Below, piece by piece: positions 53,275-60,737 of a stretch of DNA of 64,000 bases. Position 1 is the stretch's first letter, and every line of letters starts with the position of its first letter. The notes beneath the pieces are model-generated. The model worked only from the letters and a program-made list of their open reading frames with translations. It searched no databases and was not told the DNA's origin. A program made the position numbers and the translations under genes. Origin of the DNA: CAVSJA01 sp963728145 (GTDB lineage Bacteria; Bacteroidota; Bacteroidia; Chitinophagales; Chitinophagaceae); contig CAVSJA010000007.1 of assembly GCA_963728145.1 (NCBI GenBank), positions 620,001 to 684,000 of the forward strand. Direction: 5' to 3'.

Positions 53275-54204
53275 TTATTGATTATCCTTGATCAGTTCAT
53301 TCAATTCAAATACGTCAAGGAAATTACCGGCCGAAGGTACAAAAGAGGATTGCTGAATCTTTTCCTTCCATCCGTTGAATCTTTTTTTCCAACCAGCCCT
53401 GATCCAGCTCGGCAGATCCTTGTAATCCTTTTGGTCAGGTTCATTCAGGGAGGAGAGCATGTAAAGGAATTTGCTGGAGATTTTCGTTTGTTCTCCGTTA
53501 GGAGCTGTAACAATGATATAATTCTTATCGCCAGGTGCAGTTACCAAATCAGGATCCATTATTATTCTTCCGTTATTGTCGCGAATCGAAGGACCATTTA
53601 TAGAGATAGGCGAAACATTTCTTATCGACTGGATATAGCCGGTATGAGAATACTTTAGATTCGCAGGTTCCCCAGCGTTGCTTGTACCTCTATTCAACAC
53701 AAGTTCTCCTGGTCCCTGTCCTTCGAGGCTATTGTTCGCAATAGTATCGTTAAGAGCCGTTGGATTGTTTGCGGTTTTAGGAACAATCAGCGGCTGCCTC
53801 ACAATCACTGGCTCCTGAGTTCTTTCAGGTGCTGCTTTTTTATTTGAATCGGGATTAGGTGGTTTGATCGCAACAATAACATTAGGAGTTTCAGTTCCCG
53901 AGTTAACAAAATAGATAATTGCTGTAGCAATGAAACCTAACAGAACTGCAGCAACTGCAATTCGTTTCCATGTCATTGGAATTACACGGGCGATGCGTTT
54001 TTTTTCCTGCCTCGCAGGAATGGCGGCTGCTATATCTTCCCAAAGATTGGCTGGAGGCGTTGTCGTTGCATCCATGAGTTTTTGGGACAGACGTATCTCT
54101 GCAACATCAAACTCCTCGTCCAGTCGTTTAGAAATATTTTCCCAACTAGTGGCCGGGGGGCTGACTTCGAAATTAATTAGTTTATCGTGGAGATTGGCCG
54201 GCAT
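53275..54204 (-). CDS. Membrane protein downstream of the ECF sigma gene (probable anti-sigma factor)
   Basis: A 309-residue protein overlapping the sigma gene by one base (TAATG). Cytoplasmic N-terminal 90 residues (LHDKLINFEVSPPATSWENI, repeated later as LMDATTTPPANLWEDIAAAI), a single transmembrane helix (AVAAVLLGFIATAIIYFVNS, about 95-115) and a proline/asparagine-rich periplasmic part. The repeated N-terminal motif and sigma coupling make it a likely anti-sigma factor, although the zinc-binding H-x3-C-x2-C motif is absent. Confidence 0.65.
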   Translation of the reverse strand: MPANLHDKLINFEVSPPATSWENISKRLDEEFDVAEIRLSQKLMDATTTPPANLWEDIAAAIPARQEKKRIARVIPMTWKRIAVAAVLLGFIATAIIYFVNSGTETPNVIVAIKPPNPDSNKKAAPERTQEPVIVRQPLIVPKTANNPTALNDTIANNSLEGQGPGELVLNRGTSNAGEPANLKYSHTGYIQSIRNVSPISINGPSIRDNNGRIIMDPDLVTAPGDKNYIIVTAPNGEQTKISSKFLYMLSSLNEPDQKDYKDLPSWIRAGWKKRFNGWKEKIQQSSFVPSAGNFLDVFELNELIKDNQ

Positions 54205-54782
54205 TAGCGGATAAAGGATTTTTGCGTTTGACTTAGGTATTGTGCGACTTTCTTCTGAAGGATCGCCTTTGCTCTCGCCAATTGTGACTTGCTTGTGCCT
54301 TCGCTTATGCCCAACATCTCCCCGATTTCTTTGTGTGAATAGCCTTCCACGACGTAAAGATTAAATACTGTTTTATAACCAGGGGATAGTTCCTGAATAA
54401 GATTTAGGATATCTTGCTCTGCCAGGCTATCCAGCGCGGTTATATCAGTGTCCTCAATTGTGTTTTCTTCTTTTTCGCTAACACTGCTTAATTGGGCAGA
54501 CTTCTTACGGTAGTGTTCAATGGCTGTATTTACGAATACCCGCCTTATCCACCCCTCAAAAGAACCTTCAGCCCTGAAGCGGTGTAAATTCCGGAATATC
54601 TTGATAAAGCCTTCCTGTAACAGATCCTGTGCATCCTCGGAATTATTGGCATAGCGTAAACAGACTGCATACATTTTAGGTGAGAATCTTTGGTACAATT
54701 CTTCCTGCATGCGCCTATCGCCTTCTATGCATCCTTTAATCAAGTCGGATTCGGAAATGTTATGGTTGCTTATCGGGTTCAA
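54204..54782 (-). CDS. ECF-type RNA polymerase sigma factor
   Basis: A 192-residue sigma-70 family protein. Region 2: YAVCLRYANNSEDAQDLLQE, GFIKIFRNLHRF, GWIRRVFVNTAIEHYRKK. Region 4: LSPGYKTVFNLYVVEGYSHK and EIGEMLGISEGTSKSQLARA, the promoter-binding helix-turn-helix. Regions 1 and 3 are missing, as in ECF factors. It is followed by its probable membrane-bound regulator. The regulon is unknown. Confidence 0.92.
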   Translation of the reverse strand: MNPISNHNISESDLIKGCIEGDRRMQEELYQRFSPKMYAVCLRYANNSEDAQDLLQEGFIKIFRNLHRFRAEGSFEGWIRRVFVNTAIEHYRKKSAQLSSVSEKEENTIEDTDITALDSLAEQDILNLIQELSPGYKTVFNLYVVEGYSHKEIGEMLGISEGTSKSQLARAKAILQKKVAQYLSQTQKSFIR

Positions 54783-54806
54783 ACTTTATAAATAAAACTT
54801 TTTAAT

Positions 54807-55400
54807 TCAGGTAGTGGGAGCCAATTGATTGTGCAAAAATAAAACCAATTTGTCACCCGCCTTCTTTCTGTGGCTGTATTGAGTTTTTTCTTCAAGGTCC
54901 ATTTCTCCAAATGTTTTAACAGAACCAAGAGGCTGAAAAATCGGATCATACCCAAATCCCTTGCTTCCTTTTGGTGATTCGGCTATAACCCCATTTGTTA
55001 CCCCTTCAAAAGAATATTCTATCCCTTCCCAGATCAGTGATATGACAGTCCTAAACCGGGCCTTCCTGTTCTTATTCCCCTTGAGGTTGGCCAGCAACTT
55101 TTCAATATTTTTCCCGAACGATTTTTCTTCCCCGGCATAGCGGGCACTTCGCACACCGGGCTCGCCTTTCAACGCCTCAACCTCCAAACCAGTATCCTCG
55201 CTGAATGTATTTAAGCCTGTCATTTTATATATAACGGAAGATTTCTCCTTTGCATTTTCTTCCAGGGTGTCAAAAGGCTCGGGAATATCAATATTAATTC
55301 CCGCTTGTTTAAGGGAAATGACCTTCAATGACGCAGGAATAATGACCTGCATTTCCTCAACCTTGTGCGCATTGTTTGTCGCGAAGATCAACTCAATCAT
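54807..55400 (-). CDS. rdgB: XTP/dITP diphosphatase (Ham1/RdgB family)
   Basis: A 197-residue enzyme that removes non-canonical purine nucleotides. LIFATNNAHKVEEMQVII opens the nucleotide-binding site; EDTGLEVEALKGEPGVRSAR, SPKGSKGFGYDPIFQPLG and YSHRKKAGDKLVLFL are conserved. It lies 24 bases after the sigma gene's start on the same strand, as often the case for housekeeping genes. Length and motifs are normal. Confidence 0.93.
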   Translation of the reverse strand: MIELIFATNNAHKVEEMQVIIPASLKVISLKQAGINIDIPEPFDTLEENAKEKSSVIYKMTGLNTFSEDTGLEVEALKGEPGVRSARYAGEEKSFGKNIEKLLANLKGNKNRKARFRTVISLIWEGIEYSFEGVTNGVIAESPKGSKGFGYDPIFQPLGSVKTFGEMDLEEKTQYSHRKKAGDKLVLFLHNQLAPTT

Positions 55401-55406
55401 GACTGT

Positions 55407-55937
55407 TCATACATTAAATATATTTCGAAGGGAGACCCAAAGTTTGCTCTTATTCAATTTTCCCTTTTCCGTTTCTGCAGTTATGTCCTCAAGCGCAGGA
55501 ACATAAAGATGGGTGCATGAATCATAAACCTGCGATTGAAAATTCGGAAAATTCAATGGTAAGCCGATCATTTCAGGTTCAAAGCCAAATGCAATCGAAA
55601 CAACAGGATTGAACTGTTTCTTCAACTTATCAAAAGCCAGGGGCTGGTCTGAATGATTTACGATTGCCACGTCTCCCAGATTCAATTTACAAGCCGCCAA
55701 CATTTTTGTAAGGAACTCTAGGTCGTTCTCGGGAAGGAAACCAATATTTGAATAATTTACCATTATCAGGATCCGCTTTCCATTTTCCCCCAATGATCTA
55801 TATCCTGACTTCTTTTTTGGTTCTGATCTGGTGTCTGTCCCTGTTTTTAATAGAACTTGTTCAGCAGGAACTACAAGTTTATCCTTATATAATCCGGCCA
55901 ATACTGCGCCGGGGAGATTTATTTTTTCCAGGCTCAT
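55407..55937 (-). CDS. Conserved protein of unknown function
   Basis: A 176-residue protein without signal peptide or membrane helix. Visible blocks are LVVPAEQVLLKTGT, RILIMVNYSNIGFLPENDLE, FLTKMLAACKLNLGDVAIVN and SIAFGFEPEMIGLPLNFPNF. This resembles small Bacteroidota proteins sometimes compared with DNA polymerase III psi-like subunits; I cannot confirm this. It lies six bases from rdgB, and a TAAGTTTG box stands 13 bases upstream of its ATG. Confidence 0.6.
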   Translation of the reverse strand: MSLEKINLPGAVLAGLYKDKLVVPAEQVLLKTGTDTRSEPKKKSGYRSLGENGKRILIMVNYSNIGFLPENDLEFLTKMLAACKLNLGDVAIVNHSDQPLAFDKLKKQFNPVVSIAFGFEPEMIGLPLNFPNFQSQVYDSCTHLYVPALEDITAETEKGKLNKSKLWVSLRNIFNV

Positions 55938-55950
55938 ATTTTTATTTTGG

Positions 55951-55958
55951 CAAACTTA
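55951..55958 (-). promoter_or_regulatory. Putative -7 promoter box (TAAGTTTG)
   Basis: TAnnTTTG match on the minus strand, 13 bases before the ATG of the 55407-55937 gene; probably also drives rdgB and perhaps the sigma gene. Confidence 0.45.
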
Positions 55959-56092
55959 TTTTTAGGAGCATAAGAAAATAGAATGATATCTCGTTTTATA
56001 GAAATTCCTGCTAACATTTGTTAGCAAAAGATGGCTGGTTTTTTTGTGAGGCGAAACTTTGTTTGTTTCTTTGCAAATCAAATTTGATATAC

Positions 56093-57157
56093 ATGGTTGA
56101 TACTTATAGCATTCCGGTGACCAAGATAGAAAGGAGCAAATTACACGATATCCCCTTGGAAAACATCCCCTTTGGAAAATATTTTACTGATCATATGTTG
56201 GAGGCGGACTTTGAGGACGGGCAATGGAAGAATATCGAAATCAAACCTTACCAACCCCTGGTTCTAAATCCTTCACTCGCTGCGTTGCATTACGGGCAGG
56301 CGATTTTTGAGGGTATTAAGGCATATAAGGATTCAAACGGGGATGCATTTATTTTTAGACCACAGGACAATTTCAAACGATTCAATATTTCTGCAGAAAG
56401 AATGCAGATGCCGATTGTTCCGGAATATCTTTTTATGGAGGGAATGAGGCAATTAGTCGGTCTGGATAAAAACTGGATACCAGCTAAAGAAGATCATTCG
56501 CTTTATATAAGACCATTCATGTTTTCTTCAGATGAAGTGATCGGAGTAAAGCCATCAGAGCATTATAAGTTCATGATCATTTTAAGTCCGACGGGGCCGT
56601 ATTACGCTGCTCCGATGCGTATTTATGTGGAAGAAAAATATACCCGCGCTTCTCCTGGTGGAATTGGTTTTGCAAAAGCGGCCGGTAATTATGGCGCTTC
56701 CATGCTTGCAACAGCAGAAGCAAAAAAGAAAGGCTATGACCAGGTATTGTGGACAGATGCATTCGAACACAAGTATGTTCAGGAGATTGGTACCATGAAC
56801 GTGTTCTTCATCATTGGGGATCGCGCAATTACGCCTGATCTTAAATCAGAAACTATCTTGTCTGGAGTGACTCGCGACAGTGCGATGGTTATTCTGCGCG
56901 ATATGGGATTTAAGGTGGAAGAAAGACCCTTGAGTATTGATGATATTATTGATGCTTACCGTGCCGGAATCCTTTACGAAGTGTTTGGAACCGGAACTGC
57001 AGCAACCATCACTTTGATAAAGGAGTTGAAGTACAAAGATTTTGTGATGAATTTCCCCGTTGAACAATGGAAAACCGCACCGGAGTTGAAAAAGAGATTA
57101 ACTGCAATCCGCGAAGGACGACTGCCAGACCAGTATGGCTGGATGTTTAAGGTGTAA
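56093..57157 (+). CDS. ilvE: Branched-chain amino acid aminotransferase
   Basis: The ATG at 56093 gives 354 residues of a fold-type IV PLP aminotransferase. ALHYGQAIFEGIKAYKD, LYIRPFMFSSDEVIGV, FAKAAGNYGASMLATAEAKK with the PLP lysine, QEIGTMNVFFIIGD and ILSGVTRDSAMVI are diagnostic. It transfers amino groups for Leu, Ile and Val. The upstream 25 codons of the longest frame are not conserved. Confidence 0.94.
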   Translation: MVDTYSIPVTKIERSKLHDIPLENIPFGKYFTDHMLEADFEDGQWKNIEIKPYQPLVLNPSLAALHYGQAIFEGIKAYKDSNGDAFIFRPQDNFKRFNISAERMQMPIVPEYLFMEGMRQLVGLDKNWIPAKEDHSLYIRPFMFSSDEVIGVKPSEHYKFMIILSPTGPYYAAPMRIYVEEKYTRASPGGIGFAKAAGNYGASMLATAEAKKKGYDQVLWTDAFEHKYVQEIGTMNVFFIIGDRAITPDLKSETILSGVTRDSAMVILRDMGFKVEERPLSIDDIIDAYRAGILYEVFGTGTAATITLIKELKYKDFVMNFPVEQWKTAPELKKRLTAIREGRLPDQYGWMFKV

Positions 57158-57175
57158 AAGCGAACGATTTTAAGA

Positions 57176-57370
57176 TTGGGTTGATGAGGTTGACGAGGTT
57201 GACAAGGTTGACAAAGGTAATAAGATTGACAACTTGATTATCTGTATCACCCCATCAACATTATCAACTTTGTCAACTTTGCCAACTTTGTCAACTTTGT
57301 CAACCCTGTCAACCTTGTCAACCCCATCAACCCCATCAACCCCCTCAACCCCATCAACCTTATCAACTCA
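57176..57370. repeat. Inverted 9-base repeat, word GGTTGACAA/GGTTGATGA
   Basis: Left arm about 57176-57240 carries around six copies (GGTTGATGAGGTTGACGAG, then GTTGACAAG); right arm 57247-57370 carries about 13 reverse-complement copies (TCAACTTTG, TCAACCCTG, TCAACCCCA), in register except for small slips. The arms are unequal in copy number. It lies between ilvE and the secreted protein gene, both on the plus strand. Confidence 0.82.
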
Positions 57371-57418
57371 GTTGCCAACCACTTTTTTATTTGTTACGTT
57401 TATAGCTTTATAGCTGCA

Positions 57419-59704
57419 TTGAGAAAACTACTGCACATACTCTGCTATTTGATTGCGCTGACTGCGAGTGCGCAGCGGGAAGCTGCGATCTGGTATTTCG
57501 GAGATAAGGCAGGGTTAGATTTTGGCGGCGGAGCTCCAAATAACCTGGCCTCAAGTGCCATGAATACGCCGGAAGGTTCGGCAAGTATTTCTGATAAGGA
57601 TGGGGGATTACTTTTTTATACAAATGGAGAAGTGATCTGGAATAGCAGGCATCAAATAATGGACAATGGTACAGGATTAAACGGTAATACTTCAAGCACC
57701 CAATCCTCTTTAATCGTTCCGCATCCGGGCAATGATTCACTGTATTATGTTTTTTCCGTCGATTACCATGGGGGATCCCGAGGAATTACATATTCCATTG
57801 TAAATATCAAATCGAATAATGGCCTGGGAAGAGTGACGCTAAAGAACCGAATTCTCGCTGGACCAACAACGGAAAAGATAACGGCTGTACTGCATTGCAA
57901 CAATAAAGATGTCTGGGTAACGGTTCGTTTATGGAAATCAAACTTCTTCTATAGTTTTCTAATAAATAAAAATGGATTGGATCCTGACCCGGTGATCAGT
58001 TCGACACCAAATAACCTGGATGGACAAGAATGGGGAACCCTGGGCAGCATGAAAATTTCTCCGAATTCAACAAGAATTGCTGCAGCACATGGATGGAGTG
58101 TCAATTATGTCGAACTGGGAAATTTCAATCGTCTTACCGGCGAGATAACGAACGCAGTTCGGTTATCGGTTTCCCCACCCGGTTATAGTGGTTTTGAAAC
58201 TGGTCCCTATGGAGTTGAATTTTCTCCCGATAGCAGGTTTCTTTATGTTTATTGCGCTTATGGTGGCAGCAAAAGCCAGATCTATCAATTTGATCTGAAC
58301 AATCCAACAGTTGCTGACATTATGAATTCGCGACAACTTGTAGCAGAACTGAACTATGCTTATGCAGGTAGTTTACAATTGGGCCCTGATCAAAAGATTT
58401 ATGTTACGAATTCATTCGACTCCAGTTTATCCGTGATCAATCAACCTAACAACCCATCTCCATTATGCGATTTTCAATATGCGCAGCATAAATTGAATTC
58501 AAAGTGTGCACTTGGGTTGCCAAATTTCATTCCCACTTATTTCGATCCGAATTATGCGCCCAGTGATTTTTCAACAACAGGGTGCGTAACAAGAAATTTG
58601 AACTTTCGTTTGAGATCATTCAGTGATGTTGTTTCGACAAGATGGAATTTCGGTGATCCCGGATCAGGCGCAAATAATACATCAACAAGCCTGGCGCCGA
58701 CTCATTTGTATCCCGCGCATGGGTTTTACGATGTGACATTAATCCTTACACGAAGTTGTTCGATCGATACGGTCAGGAAAAAAGTATATGCAGGTAACCT
58801 GCCGGTTGACCTGCCTCCGACGGGTTCAGGCTGTAAAGGCGATAGTTTAATTTTGTCCGTTCCATTTTACGCAGATGTGAAGTATAGATGGAACACGGGT
58901 AGCAGGTCAAACACTACCTCAATCACCACTGCCGGAAGATATTGGGTCACTGCGACTGCGGGATGTGTATTTTCAGATACGACTGATATTAGTTATTTCG
59001 ATAAACCTCTTTTCAATCTCGGGCCTGATCAAATTGTTTGTACCGGTCAACAAATCTTACTGGATCCGGGCATCGCGGGGATGGGTTATCAATGGAGTAA
59101 TGGCGCGTCAAGCCAAACAATTAACGTGAATGCTATAGGTTCATACTGGCTTAGGATAACCAATCCTGCTAATTGTTCCTGGTCTGATACCGTCCTGATC
59201 ATGGATAAACCTTTTCCCTCCGTGTACCTCGGGAAGGATACCCTTATCTGCGAAACAGAACAATTGATCCTAAGTCCGAAGATCAGCCAGGGCGGGTTGA
59301 ATTATTTGTGGCAGGATGGGAGCACAGGAACTAAAATAACTGTAAAGCAAAGCGGTTTGTATCATGTCCAGGTATATGACAATTGTACGGTGAAGCGGGA
59401 TAGCATTTTGGTATCATTCAAGACATGTCCGATGGGAGTTCCCAATGCATTCAGCCCGAATGGCGATCGGACCAATGAGGTCTTCCGGGCGAAGTATGGG
59501 ATTGGGGTAACTAAATACCTTATGCGCGTCTACAACCGGTTTGGGCAGTTGGTTTATGAGAGTAATGACCAGTTAAAAGGTTGGGATGGAGCGCTTAACG
59601 GCCAACCTCAACCCATGGGAACCTATGTTTGGACTGTTCAGTATACTGAAAAGGATTCGGGCAGGCAGATAAATCTGAAGGGAACGGTGACATTGGTTCG
59701 TTAA
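57419..59704 (+). CDS. Secreted protein with gliding-type (CHU_C) C-terminal domain
   Basis: A 761-residue protein whose only plausible start is the TTG at 57419, giving LRKLLHILCYLIALTASAQ, a good signal peptide. The N-terminal 370 residues are propeller-like (YVFSVDYHGGSRGITYSI, GPYGVEFSPDSRFLYVYCA), then a PKD-like domain (TRWNFGDPGSGANNTSTS) and Ig-like repeats (LNYLWQDGSTGTKI, YHVQVYDNC). The C-terminal 90 residues (GVPNAFSPNGDRTNEVF ... YNRFGQLVYES ... QPMGTYVWTVQY) form a type B sorting domain for the type IX system. Probably an adhesive surface protein. Confidence 0.86.
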   Translation: MRKLLHILCYLIALTASAQREAAIWYFGDKAGLDFGGGAPNNLASSAMNTPEGSASISDKDGGLLFYTNGEVIWNSRHQIMDNGTGLNGNTSSTQSSLIVPHPGNDSLYYVFSVDYHGGSRGITYSIVNIKSNNGLGRVTLKNRILAGPTTEKITAVLHCNNKDVWVTVRLWKSNFFYSFLINKNGLDPDPVISSTPNNLDGQEWGTLGSMKISPNSTRIAAAHGWSVNYVELGNFNRLTGEITNAVRLSVSPPGYSGFETGPYGVEFSPDSRFLYVYCAYGGSKSQIYQFDLNNPTVADIMNSRQLVAELNYAYAGSLQLGPDQKIYVTNSFDSSLSVINQPNNPSPLCDFQYAQHKLNSKCALGLPNFIPTYFDPNYAPSDFSTTGCVTRNLNFRLRSFSDVVSTRWNFGDPGSGANNTSTSLAPTHLYPAHGFYDVTLILTRSCSIDTVRKKVYAGNLPVDLPPTGSGCKGDSLILSVPFYADVKYRWNTGSRSNTTSITTAGRYWVTATAGCVFSDTTDISYFDKPLFNLGPDQIVCTGQQILLDPGIAGMGYQWSNGASSQTINVNAIGSYWLRITNPANCSWSDTVLIMDKPFPSVYLGKDTLICETEQLILSPKISQGGLNYLWQDGSTGTKITVKQSGLYHVQVYDNCTVKRDSILVSFKTCPMGVPNAFSPNGDRTNEVFRAKYGIGVTKYLMRVYNRFGQLVYESNDQLKGWDGALNGQPQPMGTYVWTVQYTEKDSGRQINLKGTVTLVR

Positions 59705-59761
59705 AACACTTATCGGCGAAGATTTTTTCGGCCGTTTTATCCGATTTAAGGCAAAAGCCCT

Positions 59762-59769
59762 TACCTTTG
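59762..59769 (+). promoter_or_regulatory. Putative -7 promoter box (TACCTTTG) of rpsL-rpsG
   Basis: TAnnTTTG match 25 bases before the rpsL ATG. Confidence 0.5.
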
Positions 59770-59794
59770 CCCTCCCAAAAATAAAAGGTCGAGA

Positions 59795-60178
59795 ATGCCA
59801 ACAATTCAGCAATTAGTTCGCAAAGGAAGAGAGATTATCAAAGCAAAAAGCAAATCAAGGGCTTTGGATAGCTGTCCGTTCCGCCGTGGAGTTTGTACAA
59901 GAGTTTATACCACAACGCCGAAGAAGCCAAACTCAGCGCTTCGCAAAGTGGCGAAAGTTCGTTTGACTAATAAAGTTGAGGTCATTGCCTATATCCCCGG
60001 GGAAGGTCACAATTTGCAGGAGCACTCGATCGTGTTGGTACGTGGTGGACGTGTTAAGGATTTACCTGGAGTACGTTATCATATTGTTCGTGGTAGTTTG
60101 GATACTGCAGGCGTAAAAGATCGGAAGAAGAGCCGTTCTAAATATGGAACTAAGCGTGATAAAGCTGGTAAAAAATAA
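59795..60178 (+). CDS. rpsL: 30S ribosomal protein S12
   Basis: A 127-residue S12: MPTIQQLVRKGREIIKAKSK, CTRVYTTTPKKPNSALRKVA (the PNSALRK loop of the decoding centre), YIPGEGHNLQEHSIVLVRGG, VKDLPGVRYHIVRGSLDTAG. Streptomycin-relevant positions show the usual lysines (KKPNS and PGVR). 25 bases separate it from rpsG; the str-type operon apparently starts at the TACCTTTG box. Confidence 0.97.
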   Translation: MPTIQQLVRKGREIIKAKSKSRALDSCPFRRGVCTRVYTTTPKKPNSALRKVAKVRLTNKVEVIAYIPGEGHNLQEHSIVLVRGGRVKDLPGVRYHIVRGSLDTAGVKDRKKSRSKYGTKRDKAGKK

Positions 60179-60203
60179 AAAAGTATATTACAAATAAGTA
60201 TAA

Positions 60204-60671
60204 ATGAGGAAGACAAAAGCCAAAAAATTACCTCTCGCTGCGGATGCCCGATACAATGATATATTGGTAACCCGTTTTGTCAATAACCTGATGTGGCAGG
60301 GAAAGAAGAACACCTCCTTCAATATTTTTTATGAAGCGATGGATCGTGTTTCGAAGACAACTGGCGAAAATGGATATGATGTATGGAGAAAAGCTTTGAG
60401 CAATGTTACTCCATCTGTTGAAGTTAGAAGCCGTCGTATCGGCGGTGCTACTTTCCAGATCCCAGCTGAAGTTCGCCCGGAAAGAAAGATATCCCTGAGC
60501 ATGAAATGGCTGATCCGGTATAGCCGCGAGAGAAATGGTCGCAGCATGGCTGAGAAGCTCGCACATGAAATTGTTGCAGCAGCTAAAGGAGAAGGTGCAG
60601 CATTCAAGAAAAAAGAAGATACTCATAGAATGGCAGAAGCAAACAAGGCTTTTGCTCACTTCCGCATCTAA
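60204..60671 (+). CDS. rpsG: 30S ribosomal protein S7
   Basis: A 155-residue S7 that organises the 3' domain of 16S rRNA: RYNDILVTRFVNNLMWQGKK, NVTPSVEVRSRRIGGATFQI, IRYSRERNGRSMAEKLAHEI and HRMAEANKAFAHFR. The usual next genes of the str operon, fusA and rpsJ, do not follow; instead a terminator and a convergent peptidase gene do, so the str operon is split here. Confidence 0.97.
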   Translation: MRKTKAKKLPLAADARYNDILVTRFVNNLMWQGKKNTSFNIFYEAMDRVSKTTGENGYDVWRKALSNVTPSVEVRSRRIGGATFQIPAEVRPERKISLSMKWLIRYSRERNGRSMAEKLAHEIVAAAKGEGAAFKKKEDTHRMAEANKAFAHFRI

Positions 60672-60693
60672 GAAAAAAAACTTTTGCTTTGTG

Positions 60694-60732
60694 TGTCCCT
60701 TCCACGTCAATGTGGAGGGGATTTTTGTTTTT
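60694..60732 (+). terminator. Terminator after rpsG
   Basis: CCCTTCCAC, loop GTCAAT, GTGGAGGGG with one G-U pair, then ATTTTTGTTTTT. Confidence 0.82.
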
Positions 60733-60737
60733 AAGTG

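Noticed and set aside
57176..57370. CRISPR array
   Set aside because: Units are 9 bases without spacers and occur in inverted arms; no cas gene is present.
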